DNA from: an uncultured Stenotrophomonas sp.
GTDB taxonomy: Bacteria; Pseudomonadota; Gammaproteobacteria; Xanthomonadales; Xanthomonadaceae
NCBI RefSeq assembly: GCF_945952405.1
Contig: NZ_CAMFIA010000012.1
Span: 49,360-113,359, forward strand
DNA length: 64,000 nt
Direction of reading: 5' to 3'
Positions 7,530 to 14,472 of the stretch are shown piece by piece. The notes below the pieces were generated by a model that was given only the letters and a program-made list of their open reading frames with translations, did no database searches and was not told the origin of the DNA. A program made the translations under genes and the position numbers. Position 1 is the first letter of the stretch. Every line of letters starts with the position of its first letter.

Positions 7530-8792
7530 ATGTCCAGGTTCAACGAAGAAGACCTTAAGTCGCTGGACCGGCTCTGGAATCCACCGCCGGCGGCGCCACC
7601 AGGTGCACGCGCTGAGGCCGGCCAGTTCACGGGAATGGATGATCCGGCACTGCTGGAGTTCATCCGATCACAGGGCGGCCACGGCGGCGGTGGCTACCAG
7701 ATGCGCAACATGGCGGTACTCCGCTGCCTGTCTCTGATCTGCGGGACCATTGGCATGCTGCCGCTGAACCTGGTCGAGTCTGGCGGAAAGAAGCGGATAG
7801 CCACCGAGCATCCCGCGCACCGCCTTCTGAAGATCAAGCCAAACCCGTGGCAGACGCCGTTGGAGTTCAAGCGGCAGATGGAGCTGGCCAGGCAGAGGCA
7901 CGGGGATGCCTACGCACGGATCGTGTGGTCAGCAGGCCGGCCAATCCACCTGATCCCACTGGACTCCCTCGCGGTGCGGGCTGAGCTTGGCGACGACTGG
8001 CGCATGCTCTACCGGTTCAACAGCAAGAAGCGTGGCGAGGTCATCCTCAAGCAGGAGGAAGTGCTGCACATCCGCGACCTATCCGTGGACGGCGTGACCA
8101 GCCTGTCCAGGATGAAGTTGGCAGACCGCGCCATCCGTCTTGCGCTGGATGCGGAACGGGCAGCAAGCCGGATCTTCGAGACCGGCAACATGGCCGGCGG
8201 CGCCATTGAGGTGCCGAATGCGCTTAGCGATGTGGCCTACGAGCGCATGCGAACCTCACTCGATACCGAGTATGCGGGCGCAAGCGCGGCGCAGCGATGG
8301 ATGCTGCTGGAAGAGGGGGCTGAGGCCAATAAGTTCGGCAGCACCGCCCAGGAAGCCCAGCACGTCGAGAACCGCAGCGCACAGGTGGAGGAGGTGGCCA
8401 GGCTCTACGGCGTCCCCCGACCGCTCCTGTTCCTCAGCGACACCAGCTGGGGCACTGGCATCGAGCAGCTGGGGATCTTCTTCCTGCAGTACACGATGCT
8501 GGAGCACTTCACCAACTGGGAGCAGGCGGTCGCGCGATCGCTAATCGACGAGCGGGACCTGGAACGCTACCAGCCGAAGTTCAACGTGCGGGCGCTGATG
8601 CGCGGCACGCTCAAGGATCAGGCCGACTTCTTCAAGGCCGCCCTGGGCTCGGGTGGTACGGCACCGTTCCATACACAGAACGAGGTCCGCGACCTGCTGG
8701 ATTACCCCGAATCGGATCAGCCCGGGGCAAATGACCTGATCAACCCCATGACACAGAAGGGAAAGAGCAATGAGCCTCCGGCAGCTGCCTGA
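7530..8792 (+). CDS. Portal protein (HK97 gp3 type)
   Basis: 420 residues. The N-terminal part has NMAVLRCLSLICGTIGMLPLNLVE, typical of the HK97-family portal. Further on, QRHGDAYARIVW and VLHIRDLSVDGVTSLSRM match conserved stretches, and RLYGVPRPLLFL is near residue 292. Twelve copies form the ring at the head vertex through which DNA enters and leaves and to which connector proteins attach. It is preceded by terL and overlaps the protease gene by 23 bases. All expected regions are present, so no truncation is suspected. Confidence 0.95.
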   Translation: MSRFNEEDLKSLDRLWNPPPAAPPGARAEAGQFTGMDDPALLEFIRSQGGHGGGGYQMRNMAVLRCLSLICGTIGMLPLNLVESGGKKRIATEHPAHRLLKIKPNPWQTPLEFKRQMELARQRHGDAYARIVWSAGRPIHLIPLDSLAVRAELGDDWRMLYRFNSKKRGEVILKQEEVLHIRDLSVDGVTSLSRMKLADRAIRLALDAERAASRIFETGNMAGGAIEVPNALSDVAYERMRTSLDTEYAGASAAQRWMLLEEGAEANKFGSTAQEAQHVENRSAQVEEVARLYGVPRPLLFLSDTSWGTGIEQLGIFFLQYTMLEHFTNWEQAVARSLIDERDLERYQPKFNVRALMRGTLKDQADFFKAALGSGGTAPFHTQNEVRDLLDYPESDQPGANDLINPMTQKGKSNEPPAAA

Positions 8793-9612
8793 AATCCGTG
8801 CCGAGCGACGGCTCGGCGCCGCCCAGTTCGACATGCGGCCCGATGCTCTCGAACGCTGGGAGCCCGAAGTTCGCGCCGCGGGCAACGACGCGAACAGCAT
8901 CTCGATTTATGACTCCATCGGCGAGAACTGGGAGGGAACCGGCGTCACCGCCAAGCGGATCAGCGCGGCCCTTCGTGCCATCGGCGACAGGGACGTGGTG
9001 GTGAACATCAACTCCCCTGGCGGTGACTTCTTCGAGGGGGTCGCCATCTACAACCTGCTGCGCGAGCACCAGGGCAGGGTGACCGTCCAGGTCATGGGAC
9101 TGGCCGCGTCGGCGGCGTCGGTGATCGCGATGGCCGGCGACGAGATCCTGATGGGCGATGGGTCTTTCCTCATGATCCACAACGCCTGGGCGGTGGCCAT
9201 CGGCAATCGGCACGATATGTCCGACGCGGCCAAGCTGCTGGAGCCGTTCGATACGGCAATGGCCAAGGTCTACGCGGCCCGCTCGGGTGTAACCGAGGCC
9301 GAAGCGGCGCGGATGATGGACGCCGAGACCTGGATCGGCGCAGGCCAGGCGGTGGAAAACGGTTTTGCCGATGGTCTGCTCGATGGTGCCGCCGCCACCA
9401 AGGATGCCAAGCAGGCATCGGGTGGGCGCAAGGCTCTGGCCTTGGTCGAGGCGGCCATGGTCAAGGCAGGTCACTCCCGATCCATGCGGCGCGACACGCT
9501 GAAATCGCTGTTCAACGGCAAGCCGAGCGCTGCCGGGTCCGCTACGCCGAGCGCTGGCGGCAACGAAACCTCGGCCCTGTTGCAGGGCCTTCTCGACAAC
9601 ATCAAAGCCTAA
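8770..9612 (+). CDS. ClpP-like head maturation protease
   Basis: 280 residues. VNINSPGGDFFEGVAIYNLL is followed by GLAASAASVIAMAG, in which the serine nucleophile lies in the ClpP-type motif, and by FLMIHNAW with the catalytic His; the acid residue is not assigned. S14-type proteases cleave the scaffold domain of the major capsid protein and themselves in prohead maturation. The Ala/Gly-rich C-terminus (after residue 215) is likely a scaffold-like tail. The gene starts within the end of the portal gene, after AAGAGCA, a start context also seen at 18119 and 24130. Confidence 0.93.
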   Translation: MSLRQLPEIRAERRLGAAQFDMRPDALERWEPEVRAAGNDANSISIYDSIGENWEGTGVTAKRISAALRAIGDRDVVVNINSPGGDFFEGVAIYNLLREHQGRVTVQVMGLAASAASVIAMAGDEILMGDGSFLMIHNAWAVAIGNRHDMSDAAKLLEPFDTAMAKVYAARSGVTEAEAARMMDAETWIGAGQAVENGFADGLLDGAAATKDAKQASGGRKALALVEAAMVKAGHSRSMRRDTLKSLFNGKPSAAGSATPSAGGNETSALLQGLLDNIKA

Positions 9613-9623
9613 GAGGCCAACAC

Positions 9624-10877
9624 ATGACCAAGATGACCCACGGCCGCATTCCGCGCGGCCTCGTTTCCGTGCGCGCCGACGGCGGCAGCCAGCCCGATGT
9701 GAAGGCGCTGGTGGAGTCGCTGAACAAGGCATTCGCCGACTTCAAGGCCGAGCACACCAAGCAGCTGGAAGAGATCAAGAAGGGCAGCGCCGATGCACTG
9801 CAGGCCCTGAAGGTCGACAACATCAACGCCGACATTACCCGCCTGCAGGCGGCGGTCGACCAGGCCAACACCCAGATGGCCGCCTTCCAGATGGGCGGCG
9901 GTTCGGCCGGCGGCGGTGGCGTCGCGGACGCCGAGTACACCGACGCGTTCCGCGCACACTTCCGCCGCGGCGAAGTCCAGTCCGCCCTCAACAAGGGCGC
10001 GGCCAACGAAGGCGGCTACCTGGCCCCGGTCGAGTGGGACCGCTCGATCACTGATCGCCTGGTCATCGTCTCGGACATGCGACAGCTGGCCACGGTCCAG
10101 CCGTGCTCGGGCGAAGGCCTGACCAAGCTGTTCAACACGGGCGGCACTGCCTCCGGCTGGGTGGGCGAAGCCGCGCCGCGTCCGCAGACCGGCACGGCGC
10201 AGTTTGCCGCGCTGAGCTTCGGCTGGGGCGAGATCTACGCCAATCCGGCGGCCACCCAGCAGCTGCTGGACGACGCCGAGATCGACCTGGAAGCGTGGCT
10301 GGCCGGCGAGGTCGAGCTGGAGTTCGCAAAGCAGGAGGGCGATGGGTTCTTCTCCGGCAATGGCGTCAACAAGCCGTTCGGCATCCTGACCTACGTGGAT
10401 GGCGGTGCCAACGCGGCAAAGCACCCGTTCGGCGCTATCAAGGCGGTGAACAGCGGCGTGGCCGCCGGCATCAATGGCGACAGCATCATCGACCTTGTGT
10501 ACGACCTGCCCTCGGCCTTCACGGCCGGCGCGAAGTTCGCGATGAACCGCAAGACCCAGGGCGCGGTGCGCAAGCTCAAGGACGGGCAGGGCAACTACCT
10601 GTGGCAGCCGTCGCTCGTGGCCGGCCAGCCCTCAACCCTCGCCGGGTTCCCGGTGCAGGACGTGGCGGCGACGCCGGATGTGGCCGCCAACGCAATCGCC
10701 ATGCTGTTCGGCGACTTCAAGCAGACCTACACCGTCTATGACCGCAAGGGCGTGCGCGTGCTGCGCGACCCGTACACCAACAAGCCCTACGTGATGTTCT
10801 ACACCACCAAGCGCGTGGGCGGCGGTGTGCACAACCCCGAGCCGATGCGCGCCCTCAAGATCGCGGCCTCGGCCTGA
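9624..10877 (+). CDS. Major capsid protein (HK97 fold)
   Basis: 417 residues. The first about 95 form a Lys/Ala/Gln-rich helical delta domain (VKALVESLNKAFADFKAEH) that acts as internal scaffold and is expected to be removed by the upstream protease near the Gly-rich linker around residues 91-101. The mature part begins near YTDAFRAHFRRG and has NEGGYLAPVEWDRSI and the C-terminal RVLRDPYTNKPYVMFYTTKRVGGGV segment typical of the family. It makes the icosahedral shell. A strong hairpin follows directly (10886-10912). Confidence 0.95.
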   Translation: MTKMTHGRIPRGLVSVRADGGSQPDVKALVESLNKAFADFKAEHTKQLEEIKKGSADALQALKVDNINADITRLQAAVDQANTQMAAFQMGGGSAGGGGVADAEYTDAFRAHFRRGEVQSALNKGAANEGGYLAPVEWDRSITDRLVIVSDMRQLATVQPCSGEGLTKLFNTGGTASGWVGEAAPRPQTGTAQFAALSFGWGEIYANPAATQQLLDDAEIDLEAWLAGEVELEFAKQEGDGFFSGNGVNKPFGILTYVDGGANAAKHPFGAIKAVNSGVAAGINGDSIIDLVYDLPSAFTAGAKFAMNRKTQGAVRKLKDGQGNYLWQPSLVAGQPSTLAGFPVQDVAATPDVAANAIAMLFGDFKQTYTVYDRKGVRVLRDPYTNKPYVMFYTTKRVGGGVHNPEPMRALKIAASA

Positions 10878-10885
10878 TCACCACC

Positions 10886-10912
10886 TGCCGGGCGGCCTCT
10901 CGCCGCCCGGCA
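10886..10912 (+). other. Strong hairpin after capsid gene
   Basis: An 11-base-pair perfect stem (10886-10896 with 10902-10912) with a CTCTC loop, without a T tract. It lies between the capsid gene and the next start codon. More likely an mRNA-stabilising or processing element than a full terminator. Confidence 0.55.
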
Positions 10913-10937
10913 TCCAACCTGTGATCGAGGAGCCGCA

Positions 10938-11330
10938 ATGGAAAAGCTCATCAAGCCCTTCCGTGGAGTGCCGGAAGGCGAGATCTATCCCGTCCAGTTC
11001 GCCGCCGGCGATGACTGCCCGCCCGAGCTGGTGGCAGGTGCGCTGTCGGTTGGTGCCCTGCGCCTGGCCGCGCAGCTGCCGCCGCTGGGCGCACTGGAGA
11101 GCCAGGCCCATGAGGTGCCGGACCTGTCTGCCTCCGAGGTGCAGCTGGCTGCCACCTCCGCCTCCGGCGACGCCGAACCCCAGGAACGCGAGGCCAGCAC
11201 CAGTGACTCCGCTCCGGCGACGGACAAGGAATCGCTGATCGGGCAGCTGGAAGCTGCGGGCATTCCTTTCGACAAGCGCTGGGGGGCGGGGAAGCTCTCT
11301 GCTGCACTGGCCGAAGGTAAGAAGGAGTAA
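10938..11330 (+). CDS. Hypothetical head-region protein with HeH/LEM-like C-terminus
   Basis: 130 residues from ATG 10938 with GAGGAG upstream. The N-terminal part (KLIKPFRGVPEGEIYPVQF) looks like a small beta domain. A low-complexity acidic linker follows, and the C-terminus (SLIGQLEAAGIPFDKRWGAG) resembles the short helix-extended-loop-helix motif seen at the end of several phage head-region proteins. It lies between capsid and connector genes, so a role as head decoration, completion or connector accessory is plausible but not shown. Confidence 0.65.
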   Translation: MEKLIKPFRGVPEGEIYPVQFAAGDDCPPELVAGALSVGALRLAAQLPPLGALESQAHEVPDLSASEVQLAATSASGDAEPQEREASTSDSAPATDKESLIGQLEAAGIPFDKRWGAGKLSAALAEGKKE

Positions 11331-11333
11331 GCC

Positions 11334-11813
11334 ATGCCCCTGTTGACGCCTGAGCAGTGCCGCGCCCAATGCAGGGTCGATGGGGATTACGCCGATGCCG
11401 AGCTGGCGGCGCTGCTCGCATCGGCCGAAGACGCGGCGGCGGCATACCTAAACCGGTCTCTGTTTTCCGACCAGGCAGCACTGGCCGGCGCCTTGGACGC
11501 GTTCCCGGCTGCTGCGGCGGCAGCTGCCTCGGCCTACTCCGCATCCATGACGGCCACAGATTCTGAGCCTGACGCGGCCAAGGCAGCGGCGATGCGCTCC
11601 GTCGCGAGGCAACGCAAGGCTTCGGCTGACCTAGCGTTGTCGCGGGACTTGGCGGGAATGGTCGTCAACCCGAGCGTGGTTGCAGCCGTCCGGTTGACCC
11701 TGGCGCACTTGTGGGAGAACCAGGGCGCGGTGGTTATCGGTGCCACCGCCGTCGAGTTGCCGCTAGGCGTGATACCACTCCTGCGGCCCTATCGGCGGGT
11801 GATGACGCCATGA
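11334..11813 (+). CDS. Head-tail connector protein (gp6-like)
   Basis: 159 residues. It begins with LLTPEQCRAQCRVDGDYADAEL followed by LLASAEDAAAAYLNR, the typical start of the phage gp6-like (QLRG-type) connector family, and ends with VRLTLAHLWENQG and a short tail. Such proteins form a ring below the portal. An Ala-rich insertion of some 50 residues in the middle makes it longer than many relatives. Stop and next start overlap (ATGA at 11810-11813), so it is coupled to the adaptor gene. Confidence 0.85.
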   Translation: MPLLTPEQCRAQCRVDGDYADAELAALLASAEDAAAAYLNRSLFSDQAALAGALDAFPAAAAAAASAYSASMTATDSEPDAAKAAAMRSVARQRKASADLALSRDLAGMVVNPSVVAAVRLTLAHLWENQGAVVIGATAVELPLGVIPLLRPYRRVMTP

Positions 11814-12151
11814 GCGCCAAGAACCTGAGAATCAAGCTTTTCAAGCCCACCACGACGCGCGACGACTACGGCGAAGAGGTGGAAGCTTTCACTGAGGCTG
11901 GCGAAGTATGGGCAGCAGATGAGCCGCTGTCCCTGCGCAGCACAAGCGCTGTGCTCGGGGTTGGGGCCGGTGCGCTGAACGCTCCGGATCTTCGGTGGAT
12001 GACGGTGCGCGTCAACCAGGATATCCAGCCGGGATGGCGGGTAGCGCGGACAACTGGGCGCGACGCCGACAAGCAACTGCTGGTGATCGCGGTGCGCGCC
12101 TCCAAGTCGCCGCTGGACATGCACCTGATAGCGAGGTTGCAGCATGGTTGA
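11810..12151 (+). CDS. Head-tail adaptor/stopper protein
   Basis: 113 residues from ATG 11810. RIKLFKPTTTRDDYGEEVEAFTEAGEVWA is the start expected for SPP1 gp16-like head closure proteins, and the C-terminal half continues with the DIQPGWRV and KQLLVIAVRASK strands of that small barrel. It should close the head after packaging and provide the site to which the tail binds. It lies in the usual place between gp6-like and gp10-like genes and overlaps the latter by eight bases. Confidence 0.82.
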   Translation: MSAKNLRIKLFKPTTTRDDYGEEVEAFTEAGEVWAADEPLSLRSTSAVLGVGAGALNAPDLRWMTVRVNQDIQPGWRVARTTGRDADKQLLVIAVRASKSPLDMHLIARLQHG

Positions 12152-12545
12152 CTTCGATATCCATATCACCGGCCTGAGCGAGCTGGAATCGGCGCTACTG
12201 GCGCTTTCGGACAAGGCCGCGCGTCGTGCGCTCCGAAAGGGCATGCGCCGCGGAGCAATCGTGGTCCGAAACGACGCACGCAATCGCGTCAGGATTGCGC
12301 GGGGAAAGCTGCGGCGTTCTATCCGGGTACGGGAGCGCAGCGATGATCAGGGCTGGATGCGGTTTGCTGTTGAGGTGCCGCGCTCGGCGTTCTATGGCAA
12401 GTTCGGCGAGTACGGTACTTCGAAGATGGCCGCCTGGCCGTTCATGCGCCCGGCAGCTGAGTCCAAGGCCGAGGAGGCCGTAGGCACCATGCGTGACGCT
12501 CTTGGCGAGGGGATTGCGGATGAAATGCGGAGGGCCCGCTCATGA
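12144..12545 (+). CDS. HK97 gp10-like tail completion protein
   Basis: 133 residues. DIHITGLSELESALLALSDKA followed by ALRKGMRRGAIVVRNDARNRV and the AFYGKFGEYGTSKMAAWPFMRPA stretch are hallmark segments of the HK97 gp10 family. Proteins of this family sit at the head-tail joint or tail terminator. The order after the adaptor gene and before the DUF3168 gene is standard. It overlaps both neighbours by a few bases, consistent with one operon. Confidence 0.88.
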   Translation: MVDFDIHITGLSELESALLALSDKAARRALRKGMRRGAIVVRNDARNRVRIARGKLRRSIRVRERSDDQGWMRFAVEVPRSAFYGKFGEYGTSKMAAWPFMRPAAESKAEEAVGTMRDALGEGIADEMRRARS

Positions 12546-12880
12546 GTCTGGATACTCGCCTCACGGCGGCCGCAAACACGATCACCAAGGCGTTCTACCC
12601 GTTTCCGGCCCCAAAGGACCGCCCGCTGCTGTACGTGACGTATCAGCGCGCAGGCGGCAAACAACACGCGACGCTGAACTCGGGCACCGGTGCCGAAAAA
12701 GGCGTGTTCCAGATCGATGTGTGGGGCCCGAAGAAGGGAGCTGTCCGGGAACTTGCTGACCGACTCAAGGATGATCTGCAGGACCTGCTCAAGGTCGGTG
12801 AGATCACCGACAACCCCGATGACTACGAGGCGGAAACCTCGCTTCACCGCGCCAGTTTCGACGTGACTGTGTGGGCCTGA
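12542..12880 (+). CDS. DUF3168-type tail terminator protein
   Basis: 112 residues. LYVTYQRAGGKQHATLNSG, VFQIDVWGPKKGAVRELADRL and the final ASFDVTVWA strand match the gp17/DUF3168 tail completion family. Such proteins cap the tail tube and set the end of tail polymerisation. It overlaps the gp10-like gene by four bases and is followed by a terminator-like hairpin at 12907 before the tube gene. Confidence 0.78.
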   Translation: MSLDTRLTAAANTITKAFYPFPAPKDRPLLYVTYQRAGGKQHATLNSGTGAEKGVFQIDVWGPKKGAVRELADRLKDDLQDLLKVGEITDNPDDYEAETSLHRASFDVTVWA

Positions 12881-12906
12881 GTGCTCGCCACCACTGCCAC
12901 CAACAG

Positions 12907-12928
12907 GCCGCCCACGGGCGGCATTTTT
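12907..12928 (+). terminator. Intrinsic terminator between connector and tail-tube genes
   Basis: GCCGCC (12907-12912) pairs with GGCGGC (12917-12922) around a CACG loop, followed by ATTTTTC. It lies upstream of the tail tube gene inside the late operon, so readthrough or antitermination must occur. Confidence 0.65.
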
Positions 12929-12946
12929 CTATCCCAAGGAGCCACC

Positions 12947-13399
12947 ATGGCCAAGAACGAAGCGATTTCCGCACAGAACTCTGCGCTCTACGTGAAGAAG
13001 GGCACTGCGCCCACCACGCCGAACGACCCGGCCGGCTATACCGAGGTCGACGGACTGACGGGCTTCCCGTTCGGCCGGGGCCAGGCCAACACCCTGGACG
13101 CAACCAACCTGAAGTCCGCGCAGGTCGAGAACATCGCAGGCCTGGCCGGCGGCCAAACCGTGCAGGTTGCCGGCCACCGCTGGCCGGTGGGCAAGTCGGC
13201 GGGCCAGGAGATCCTCCGCGATGCCGATCCCGACGAGGACCTGCATTTCCTGATGGTGCTCCCCACCGGTGATGCCGCCACTTTCGTGGGCAAGGTGGCC
13301 GGTTTCAACGTCACCCCGGGCACCAACGCGGTGCTGACCTTCACCGCGGACCTGCTGCCGCGTGACTTCGCCATCGTCATCCCGCCGACCGGACCGTAA
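12947..13399 (+). CDS. Major tail tube protein
   Basis: 150 residues from ATG 12947, which has AAGGAG eight bases upstream; an in-frame upstream extension to 12881 runs through the terminator and is rejected. GYTEVDGLTGFPFGRGQANT and the C-terminal GKVAGFNVTPGTNAVLTFTA resemble the lambda V / HK97-type tube family. It should polymerise around the tape measure to form the tail tube. The chaperone gene with the frameshift follows directly, as in most siphophages. Confidence 0.85.
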   Translation: MAKNEAISAQNSALYVKKGTAPTTPNDPAGYTEVDGLTGFPFGRGQANTLDATNLKSAQVENIAGLAGGQTVQVAGHRWPVGKSAGQEILRDADPDEDLHFLMVLPTGDAATFVGKVAGFNVTPGTNAVLTFTADLLPRDFAIVIPPTGP

Positions 13400-13402
13400 G
13401 CC

Positions 13403-13750
13403 ATGACCCTGCTGAACAAGAGCCAGATCCTCGCCGCTTCGGACCGCAAGACCGAAGACCTGGAGGTCAAGGAGTGGGGCGGAACCGTCCGCATCTCCAC
13501 CATGTCGGCCAGCGACCGCGACAAGTGGGAGCAGGACACCTACGGCGGCGAGAAGACCAAGACCGAGGACTTCCGCGCCCGGTTCGTGGCGCTGTGCCTG
13601 GTGGATGACAAGGGCGACCGCCTGTTCACCGACAAGGACGTGGCGCAGCTGGGTGCCAAGTCGGCCGCGGCGCTGGACCGCGTGTTCCGGGCCGCGCAGA
13701 AGCTCAACGCGCTGGGCGACGCCGCCATCGAGGCCGCCGAAAAAAACTGA
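13403..13750 (+). CDS. Tail assembly chaperone, short form (gpG-like)
   Basis: 115 residues. LLNKSQILAASDRKTEDLEVKEWGGTVRI followed by MSASDRDKWEQ is the usual N-terminal part of tail assembly chaperones of the gpG type, which bind the tape measure and help tube polymerisation. The gene ends in GCC GAA AAA AAC TGA. The heptamer A AAA AAC just before the stop allows a -1 shift into the frame at 13747-14073, giving a longer GT-type fusion of about 222 residues. The short form should be the major product. Confidence 0.85.
   Translation: MTLLNKSQILAASDRKTEDLEVKEWGGTVRISTMSASDRDKWEQDTYGGEKTKTEDFRARFVALCLVDDKGDRLFTDKDVAQLGAKSAAALDRVFRAAQKLNALGDAAIEAAEKN
13741..13747 (+). promoter_or_regulatory. 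Programmed -1 ribosomal frameshift site (A AAA AAC)
   Basis: The run of seven A at 13740-13746 followed by C is read in frame as GAA AAA AAC TGA. The slippery heptamer X XXY YYZ is A AAA AAC, with the stop codon immediately downstream, which promotes pausing. After slippage the reading continues CTG ACA AGC into the T-like frame without any start codon near its beginning. Confidence 0.85.
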
Positions 13751-14073
13751 CAAGCCGGCCTGAGCGCCGGCTGCAGTTTCGGATCGCGTGGCGGCTTGGC
13801 TACGCGCATCCTGACCAGTTGCTGGCGGGGATGGATTCCCGCCAGCTGACGGAGATGTACGCGTTTGCCCGTATGGAACCGCTGGACCAGCCCCTGCAGG
13901 ACATGCTCGCCCAGCTGACCGACGTGCTGGCCCGGGTTCATGGCAACGAGACCAGCCCCAAGGACTTCCTCCTCGTCAGGGAGGCGCCGAGGGCACTGGG
14001 AGAAGATGCTGCCCGAGCCCAGCAGATCGCCGAGCTGTTCCAGGCAGCGTCGGCCAGGAATTCAGTGCACTAA
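13747..14073 (+). CDS. Frameshift extension of tail assembly chaperone (gpT-like, DUF4035)
   Basis: This frame is translated only as a C-terminal extension of the 13403 protein after a -1 shift at 13741-13747. It encodes about 108 residues beginning LTSRPERRLQ. RIAWRLGYAHPDQLLAGMDS followed by RQLTEMYAFARMEP matches the DUF4035 motif of phage tail assembly protein T. A TTG at 13819 could be called as a start but has no ribosome binding site and would lose the conserved N-terminal part. The fusion form binds the tube protein while the short form coats the tape measure (family knowledge). Confidence 0.82.
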   Translation: MTSRPERRLQFRIAWRLGYAHPDQLLAGMDSRQLTEMYAFARMEPLDQPLQDMLAQLTDVLARVHGNETSPKDFLLVREAPRALGEDAARAQQIAELFQAASARNSVH

Positions 14074-14135
14074 GTGCTGGCGTTGCCGGCGCTTGGGGAA
14101 AGGCATACTTGGGGCCCCGTTATGTGAGGTCGAGC

Positions 14136-14411
14136 ATGGAAGGTAGCCAGGACTCTCAAGCAGCCGATACTTCGGCGCCTGTTGACGTGCAGCAGGAGAT
14201 CGCTCGCATCGGTAGCAGCTTCCTGCCCGAGGCGATCAAGACAGCCGGGCATCTGTCATTGGTGGCAGGTGTTGCAGTGGGCGGGTACGCCATGTATCAC
14301 CCATCAATCTCATTGTTCGTTCTCGCGGCAACGACGCTTCTGTCTGCACCGTTTCTCTATGGCTTCGCCGACATTGTCCTGAGCCTGCGCAGGCTTTGTA
14401 TTAAGCCCTGA
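14136..14411 (+). CDS. Small two-helix membrane protein inserted between tail genes
   Basis: 91 residues from ATG 14136 with a GAGG-type site upstream. A polar N-terminus of some 30 residues is followed by two hydrophobic segments (about 40-58 and 60-80) and a short basic tail. It is not part of any known tail module, interrupts the chaperone to tape-measure order, is poorer in GC than its neighbours, and is followed by a terminator at 14434. This is the layout of a moron gene that may be expressed from its own promoter in the lysogen. Function unknown; superinfection exclusion is a guess. Confidence 0.68.
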   Translation: MEGSQDSQAADTSAPVDVQQEIARIGSSFLPEAIKTAGHLSLVAGVAVGGYAMYHPSISLFVLAATTLLSAPFLYGFADIVLSLRRLCIKP

Positions 14412-14433
14412 ACAATCCGAGACCGGCTTTTGA

Positions 14434-14458
14434 GGGCTGCCTTCTGGCGGCCCTTTTT
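14434..14458 (+). terminator. Intrinsic terminator after small membrane protein gene
   Basis: Eight-base-pair stem (14434-14441 with 14446-14453, one G-T pair), TTCT loop and a TTTTT tail. It separates the inserted small gene from the tape measure gene. Confidence 0.85.
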
Positions 14459-14472
14459 ATTTGGAGCAATTC

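Noticed and set aside
13819-14073. T-like frame as an independent gene from TTG 13819
   Set aside because: No ribosome binding site, and the conserved N-terminal part of the domain lies upstream of this codon and is reached only by frameshift.
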